Assembly (NCBI RefSeq): GCF_910589235.1
Contig: NW_025813595.1
Span: forward strand, 3,100,001 to 3,164,000
DNA length: 64,000 nt
Source: Vespa crabro
Lineage: Eukaryota > Arthropoda > Insecta > Hymenoptera > Vespidae
Reading direction: 5' to 3'
This document shows, one piece after another, positions 58,378-64,000 of this stretch. Each line of letters starts with the position of its first letter. Within the stretch, counting starts at the first letter, position 1. The notes under the pieces were generated by a model, which saw only the letters and a program-made list of their open reading frames with translations, searched no databases and had not been told where the DNA came from. Made by a program: the position numbers and the translations under genes.

Positions 58378-59800
58378 AATAATAATAAAAGTAATAACGA
58401 TAGTAGAGATAACAACAATTATAATAATAATAATGATAATTATGATAATAACGTTAATAAAAATAATTCTAATAAAGATAACAACGATATTGACGAAAGT
58501 AGCGATAATAATATTTACAATAAGAAAGATAATTACGATAATAATGTTATTAGCGATAAAAATTATAATAATGATTACAATAATAACGATAATAACGTAA
58601 ATAATAATAACAATAATAACGATAATAATGATAATTACGATAAAAATAATAACGATTACAAAGACAATTTCGAAAGTAACGATAATAATAATTATAATAA
58701 CGAGAATAACGATACTAACAATAACAATAATAGCGATATTAACGCTAATATTGATAATAATATTAGCAATTATTACGATAAAACACGACAAAAACGATAG
58801 TAAAGATAATAATATCTATAATAACGATAATTACAATAATAATAATAGTAACGATAATAATAATAATAATAATAATATCGATAAAGACAATAACGATAAT
58901 AACGGTAATTATAATAATAATAAAGATAATTACGATAATAACGATAATAATAATAGCAATTATAACGATAATAACGACATTCACGATAATAATAATTACT
59001 ATAATAACGATAATAATATCAGCAATAATAGCGATAATAACGACAATAAAGTTAACAAATAATATTAACATTATTGACGATATTATGGATGATAACGATA
59101 ATAAAAATAACGGTAATGACAACAATAATAATAATAGTAATAACGATAATACTTATAATAACGTTAATAATGACAACAATGATAAGGGCAATAATGATAA
59201 TAATAATAATAAAGATAATAGCAATGATAATAGTAGTAATTAATAACTATTATAACGGAAATAACGATAATAACGATAACAATACTAACGATTATTACTA
59301 TAATAACTAAAATAATAAAAACGGTAGAAACGATAATAGTAATAATAAAATTACCGATAAAAACAATAATAAATTTGATAATAATAAAAATAATAACGAT
59401 AGTATGATATTAACGATATAAACGATGATAAAACCTAAAACTACGAAAATAACGATAATAACTATAACAATAAAAACAATAATAACTACAATAATTATAA
59501 CAATAACAACGATAATAAAAATAATAACGATAATAACGATAATAACGATAAAACGATAATAACGATAATAATAAAAATAGTAATAATAACAATAATAACG
59601 ATAATAACGATAAAATCGATAATAACGTAATAACAACGATAACAACAATAATAACGACAATAACGATAATAATAATAATAACGATAATAATAATAATAAC
59701 GATAATTATAAAAATAATAATAATAACGATATTAACGATAATAGCACGTGTAATAATAATACTAATAACTATAATAACGATAATATCGATTATAATAATA
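58378..59800. repeat. Duplicated block H, copy 2
   Basis: This is the partner of 24,226-25,400. It lies about 1.1 kb downstream of the complete 2.8-kb repeat, just as copy 1 follows the 23.1-24.1 kb partial repeat by about 0.15 kb. The two families may thus belong to one longer ancestral unit. Confidence 0.9.
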
Positions 59801-61440
59801 ACTATAATAAAGATAATAACGATATTAATAATAATATAATAACAAAAATAACGACAATGACGATAACAATGGGATTAGTAATAATAATAATGAAGATAAT
59901 TACGATAATAACGATATTCACGATGATAATAATAACAATAATAACGATAATAACGATATTAACTATAGTAACGATAATAATGATAATAACGATAAGAACT
60001 AAAATGACAATATTAATAATAGTCGTAATAAAAACAATAATTATTAATGATATAGTTATTAATGATAATATCAATAATAATAACGATAACATAGATAATA
60101 ACGATAATAAAGATAATAACGGTAATAATAATAATAATAATAATAATAGAGATAGTAACGATATTAAAGATAATAAGGATAATAATGATAATAACAATAA
60201 TAATAATAATAATAATAATGAGGATAATAACGTTTATAACGATAATAATAATAAAAATATTAACGATAATAACAATTATAATAATAATAATAATAACGAT
60301 AATAATAATCATAATAATAATAATAACTATAATAATAAAATAATAATAACAATAATAATCACCACAATAATAACAATAATAGTAGTAATAATAATAACAA
60401 ATGTAACGATTATAACACTAATAACGAGAAGAATAGGAACGATAAAAACGAAAATAAGAATAATAATATATTACAATAATAAAGTTAACAACGACAATGC
60501 CGATAATAATAATAATAATAATTACGAAAAAATGAATAATATTGACTTCAACGATAATAATAATAACAATAATAATAATGACGTAAATAATGATAATAAC
60601 TATAATAAAGATAATAACAATAATAACTGTAATAATAATATCAATAATAACGTTAATGATGATAATAAAGGTAATAACTATAATAACGATAATAACAATG
60701 AAAATAATAGTAATAATAGAGATGTTAACGTTATTAAATATAAATAAAAATAACGATAATAATAACAACAAAAATAATGATATATTCGATATTAACTACA
60801 ATAATAATAATAATATTAACGTAAATACAGACAATTACTACTTCAAAGCTAATAATAGTAACAATAATAACCATAAAAACAATATAAACGATAATAACAA
60901 TAATTATAATGATAGTAAAAATAATAATAATAATAATAATAACAATAATAACGATAATAACAATAATAAAAAAGAGAATAATAACGATAATAATCATAAT
61001 ACCGATAATAATAATAATAATAATAAAGATTTCAACGTTATTAACGATTATAATAATAACATTAATAACGATAATAACATTATCAACGGTAATAACAATA
61101 ATGACCTTAATAATAATATTCATAATAAAGATATTATCGATGAGGACAACAATAATAATTATAACAATAGTAATAATAATAATGATCATAGTAACGATAA
61201 TAACTATAATAACGAGAATATTAATAACGATTGTAACAATAGTATCGAAAATTCTAATAAGAATATTATTGGTAACTTCGATAATAATAATAATAATAAT
61301 AACGATAATATCGATGATAACAATAATAATGATAATAACGATAATAAAGATAATAAAGATAATATCGATTATAACGATAATAATAATAACGATATTGAAG
61401 GTACTAATAACAATAATAACAATAATAACGATAATAAGAA
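59801..61440. repeat. Decayed satellite, no specific paralogue recognised
   Basis: The nine-base unit is visible throughout. Slightly atypical words are AATGGGATTAGTAATAATAA near 59,868 and CGAGAAGAATAGGAACGATA near 60,425. A 448-residue Asn/Asp-rich open frame at 60,590-61,936 includes many satellite triplets and Ile/Thr-rich ends from phase shifts; it is not called as a gene. Confidence 0.68.
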
Positions 61441-62230
61441 TAATAATAAATACGATAAAGTCGATAATATCGATAATAATATTAACAATATTAACTATAA
61501 TATCGATAATAATATTATCAATATTAACGATAATATCGGTAAATCTAATAATAATATTAAAGATAATATCTATAAACATAATAATAATAATAATGAAAAT
61601 AACGATAATAATGATATTAACGATAATAATAATAATAATAATATCGATAGTAACAAAAATTTCGATAATGGTGATAATAATAATAATAATAATAAAAATA
61701 ATAAATATATTAAAGATAACAACGATATTAATGGTAATAACAATAATAATTACAATAATAATAACAATAATAACGTAATAACAATAATAATGATATCAAC
61801 GATAATAACAATATTAATAATAATAACGAAAATAAGAATAATCACGGTGACAACTATAATAATAATAACAGTAATAGTAATAATAAAAATAATAACAACG
61901 ATAATATTGGTAATAAAGATAATATTAATACGATAATAACTACAATACTAATAATAGTAACAACGATAATAGCGATAATAACGAATATAATAATAATAAT
62001 AATAAAGATAATAACGATATTGACGATAATAAGTGTAATGATGATAATTACAATAATGATAATAATAATAATAATAATAATAAAGATAATAACGATATTA
62101 ACGACAAAAACGATAATAATGATAACAACAATAAATATAAAAAGAATAATAACAATAACAATGATAACAACATTAATAATGAGAACTATAATAAAGATAA
62201 TAACGATAATAACGATAATTATCATAATAA
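61441..62230. repeat. Segment with shared module and match to 51,990-52,230
   Basis: The module CGATAAAGTCGATAATATCG occurs at 61,453, with AATATTAACAATATTAAC after it, as in the 2.8-kb repeat. The part 61,930-62,230 matches 51,990-52,230. Confidence 0.72.
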
Positions 62231-62441
62231 TAATAACTGTATTAATGATAATAACGATAGAAATAAATACAATAATAACGTTAATGACGAAAATAATGAG
62301 AATAACGATAATTATAATAAGAATAATTACTATAATAACAATACTAACAATAATAATAAGATGAATTACAACGATAATAAAGAAATAACGATAATAATAA
62401 TAACAATTATAACTATAATAATGATAATAACTATTATAACG

Positions 62442-62449
<8 letters not shown>

Positions 62450-62483
<34 letters not shown>

Positions 62484-62650
62484 TTAATATTAAGAATAAT
62501 AGCGATAATTACGAACATAATAAAAGGATTAATAATGATGATAAGGATAATAACGATAACATCGATAATAGTAATATCAAAAATATCGATAATAACTATA
62601 ATAACGATAAGAATAAAATAATAGTAACGATAATAACGATAATAATAACA
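62450..62650. repeat. Duplicated segment N, copy 2
   Basis: This is the partner of 53,930-54,127, including the 102 identical bases at 62,541-62,642. After this point the two sequences diverge at once. Confidence 0.88.
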
Positions 62651-62849
62651 CAATAATAACGATAATATCGATTATAATGATTATAAAGATAATATTAATA
62701 ACATTAATAACGGTAATAACGATAATAACGATAATAATAATAACAATAATAACGATAATATAGATAATACTCATAACAATATCAAAGATAATATCGATAA
62801 TAATAGTAATATTGGTAACAATAATAACTATAATATCGACAATATCGAT

Positions 62850-63630
62850 AATAATACTAACGATAAAAACGAGAATAGTAATAATAATAATAATAATTAC
62901 GATATTATCGTTAAAAATAATAATAATAATAACAATAATTACGATAATAAGGAAATACCGATAGTAACAATGACGATAATAACGATAATAGTAATTGCAA
63001 TAATATATATAGTAACAATAATAATGATAATTACGACAATAGTAATAATAATAATACCGATAATAACAATAATAACGATATTATTGATAATAATGATAAT
63101 AAAGATAATAATAAAAGTAGTAATAATAACAACAAATAGATAATATAATAATAAAGAGATTAACGGAAAAAACAATAATAATAATAACAATTATAAAGAT
63201 ACTAACGATTATAATGATAGTAACGATAATAATAATAATATTAATAACAATAATAACGACAATAACGATATGAACAATAATAATATTAACAATAATATCG
63301 ATAAAAACGATAATAACGATAATTATAATAGATATATTTCTATAACAAAGATTATAACGAAAGGACGACAATTAGAGTAACAATAAAAACAATAATAATG
63401 ATAATAATGATAGTAATAATATTAATAAGACCGATAATAATAATAATATCGATAATAATGGAAGTAATAATAACAAAGATAACAATAATAACGATATTGA
63501 CGATAACAATAATCACGATAATAACGATATTAACGATACTAATAAAAACGATAATAACTATAATATCGATAATAGTAATAACAATGTTAACGATAATGTC
63601 GGTAATAATAATAATAATAATAATAACGAC
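62850..63630. repeat. Duplicated block L, copy 2
   Basis: This is the partner of 47,560-48,620, about 300 bases shorter because of a deletion between about 63,540 and 63,585. The short words TATTTCTATAACAAAGATTA and GAAAGGACGACAATTAGAGT near 63,340-63,376 are atypical for the array. Confidence 0.88.
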
Positions 63631-64000
63631 AATAACTATAATAAAGATAATATAAATAACATTAACGATAATAACGATAATATCGAATATAATAATTACA
63701 ATAAAAACGATAACAGCAAAATTAATAATAACCATAATAACAATAATGAAGATAATAACGTCAATTAAAAGAATATCAAGCACAGTAATAACGATAATAA
63801 GGGAAATAACTGTAATAGCGATATTAAAGACAATAATAATAATAACAATAATAACGATAATAACAATAATAATAATAATAAGGATAATAACGATAATAGT
63901 AATAATAAAAATAATAATAACGATAATATAGATATCATCGATAATAGTAATATAGATAATAACGACAATAATAATAATTATAATAACGATAATAACGATA
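63631..64000. repeat. Decayed satellite running off the window edge
   Basis: The nine-base unit continues to the last base with no sign of an array boundary. No gene is seen. Confidence 0.75.

Larger units (their letters stand above)
1..64000. repeat. Decayed 9-bp satellite array (AATAACGAT)n spanning the whole window
   Basis: Every part of the window is built from the unit AATAACGAT and triplet variants of it, mixed with AAT runs. The unit holds five A, two T, one C and one G, so the + strand is strongly A-rich and the G and C content is low but balanced. Common variants change the CG step (AATAACAAT, AATAATGAT), the C (AATAAAGAT, AATAAGGAT), the G (AATAACTAT) or nearby positions (AATAACGGT, AATAACGTT, AATATCGAT). 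Most length changes between related copies are multiples of three, so the triplet phase holds for hundreds of bases before a one-base indel shifts it. Perfect runs of several 9-mers occur, for example near 51,540-51,570 and 11,235-11,270. The array continues past both edges. Satellite identity is seen directly; heterochromatic location is inference. I do not recognise the monomer as a named satellite. Confidence 0.96.

Noticed and set aside
60590..61936. 448-residue Asn-rich frame resembling low-complexity proteins of AT-rich protists
   Set aside because: Such proteins carry Asn runs between normal domains. Here no ordinary domain is present anywhere, and the frame begins and ends in the Ile/Thr register because of phase shifts.
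1..64000. CRISPR array
   Set aside because: There is no alternation of constant repeats and unrelated spacers of fixed length; all sequence derives from the same short unit.
1..64000. Promoters, ribosome binding sites and terminators
   Set aside because: TATAAT-like words are everywhere because of composition, and T runs after GC-rich stems are absent. No site can be supported without a gene.
1..64000. tRNA, rRNA or other structured RNA
   Set aside because: No GC-rich stem series or conserved RNA words are visible; G and C are too sparse and regularly placed.
1..64000. Transposon or insertion sequence copies as the cause of the dispersed duplicates
   Set aside because: Blocks have no constant ends, terminal inverted repeats, target-site duplications or transposase reading frame, and all lie in direct orientation.
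1..64000. Telomere repeat array
   Set aside because: The unit AATAACGAT is not a G-rich telomere-type repeat and both strands lack G runs.

Overview
The window is one continuous, extremely AT-rich low-complexity tract from the first base to the last. I can support no protein gene, RNA gene, mobile element, CRISPR array, promoter or terminator in it. The base-level structure is a decayed nine-base satellite with consensus AATAACGAT (reverse complement ATCGTTATT), interspersed with AAT triplet runs and single-base variants such as AATAACAAT, AATAATGAT, AATAAAGAT, AATAACTAT and AATATCGAT. The A-rich strand is the + strand almost throughout; the only clear strand switch is a short (AAT)n/(ATT)n hairpin near 2.57 kb. 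Both window ends lie inside the array, so its true length is unknown.

The six frames are full of long open frames, but this follows from the unit. AATAACGAT reads Asn-Asn-Asp, Ile-Thr-Ile or stop-Arg-stop on the + strand, and Ile-Val-Ile, Ser-Leu-Leu or Arg-Tyr-Tyr on the - strand, so five frames of six are open by composition. The open frames slip between the Asn/Asp and Ile/Thr readings at single-base indels (for example near 4.27 kb and 12.58 kb), lack ordinary codon diversity and show no recognisable domain. They are not annotated as genes.

Above the nine-base level there is real architecture: a mosaic of kilobase-scale direct duplications, identified by eye from rare words that break the satellite pattern. 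The largest pairs 15.15-22.95 kb with 34.25-44.95 kb. It is made of block P (15.15-19.05 and 34.25-38.37 kb, with a third partial copy at 29.28-30.64 kb) and block D (19.17-22.65 and 40.83-44.28 kb, with a partial copy at 49.7-50.76 kb). About 2.4 kb lies between P and D only in the second copy. A second family of about 2.8 kb is most complete at 54.55-57.31 kb, with deletion derivatives at 2.74-4.11, 23.09-24.08 and 31.19-33.12 kb. Smaller pairs are 0.06-0.60/44.64-45.25, 0.83-1.70/13.46-14.22, 24.23-25.40/58.38-59.80, 26.59-26.84/50.78-51.02, 47.56-48.62/62.85-63.63 and 53.93-54.13/62.45-62.64 kb. All are in direct orientation, which fits slippage and unequal exchange rather than transposition.

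The organism cannot be named from this sequence. A gene-free satellite array of at least 64 kb with higher-order repeats fits heterochromatic, centromeric, subtelomeric or sex-chromosomal DNA of an AT-rich eukaryote far better than a bacterial, archaeal or ordinary viral genome. A long-read assembly artefact should also be excluded. There are no genes working together here; the interest lies in the repeat architecture and in a few conserved non-satellite islands.
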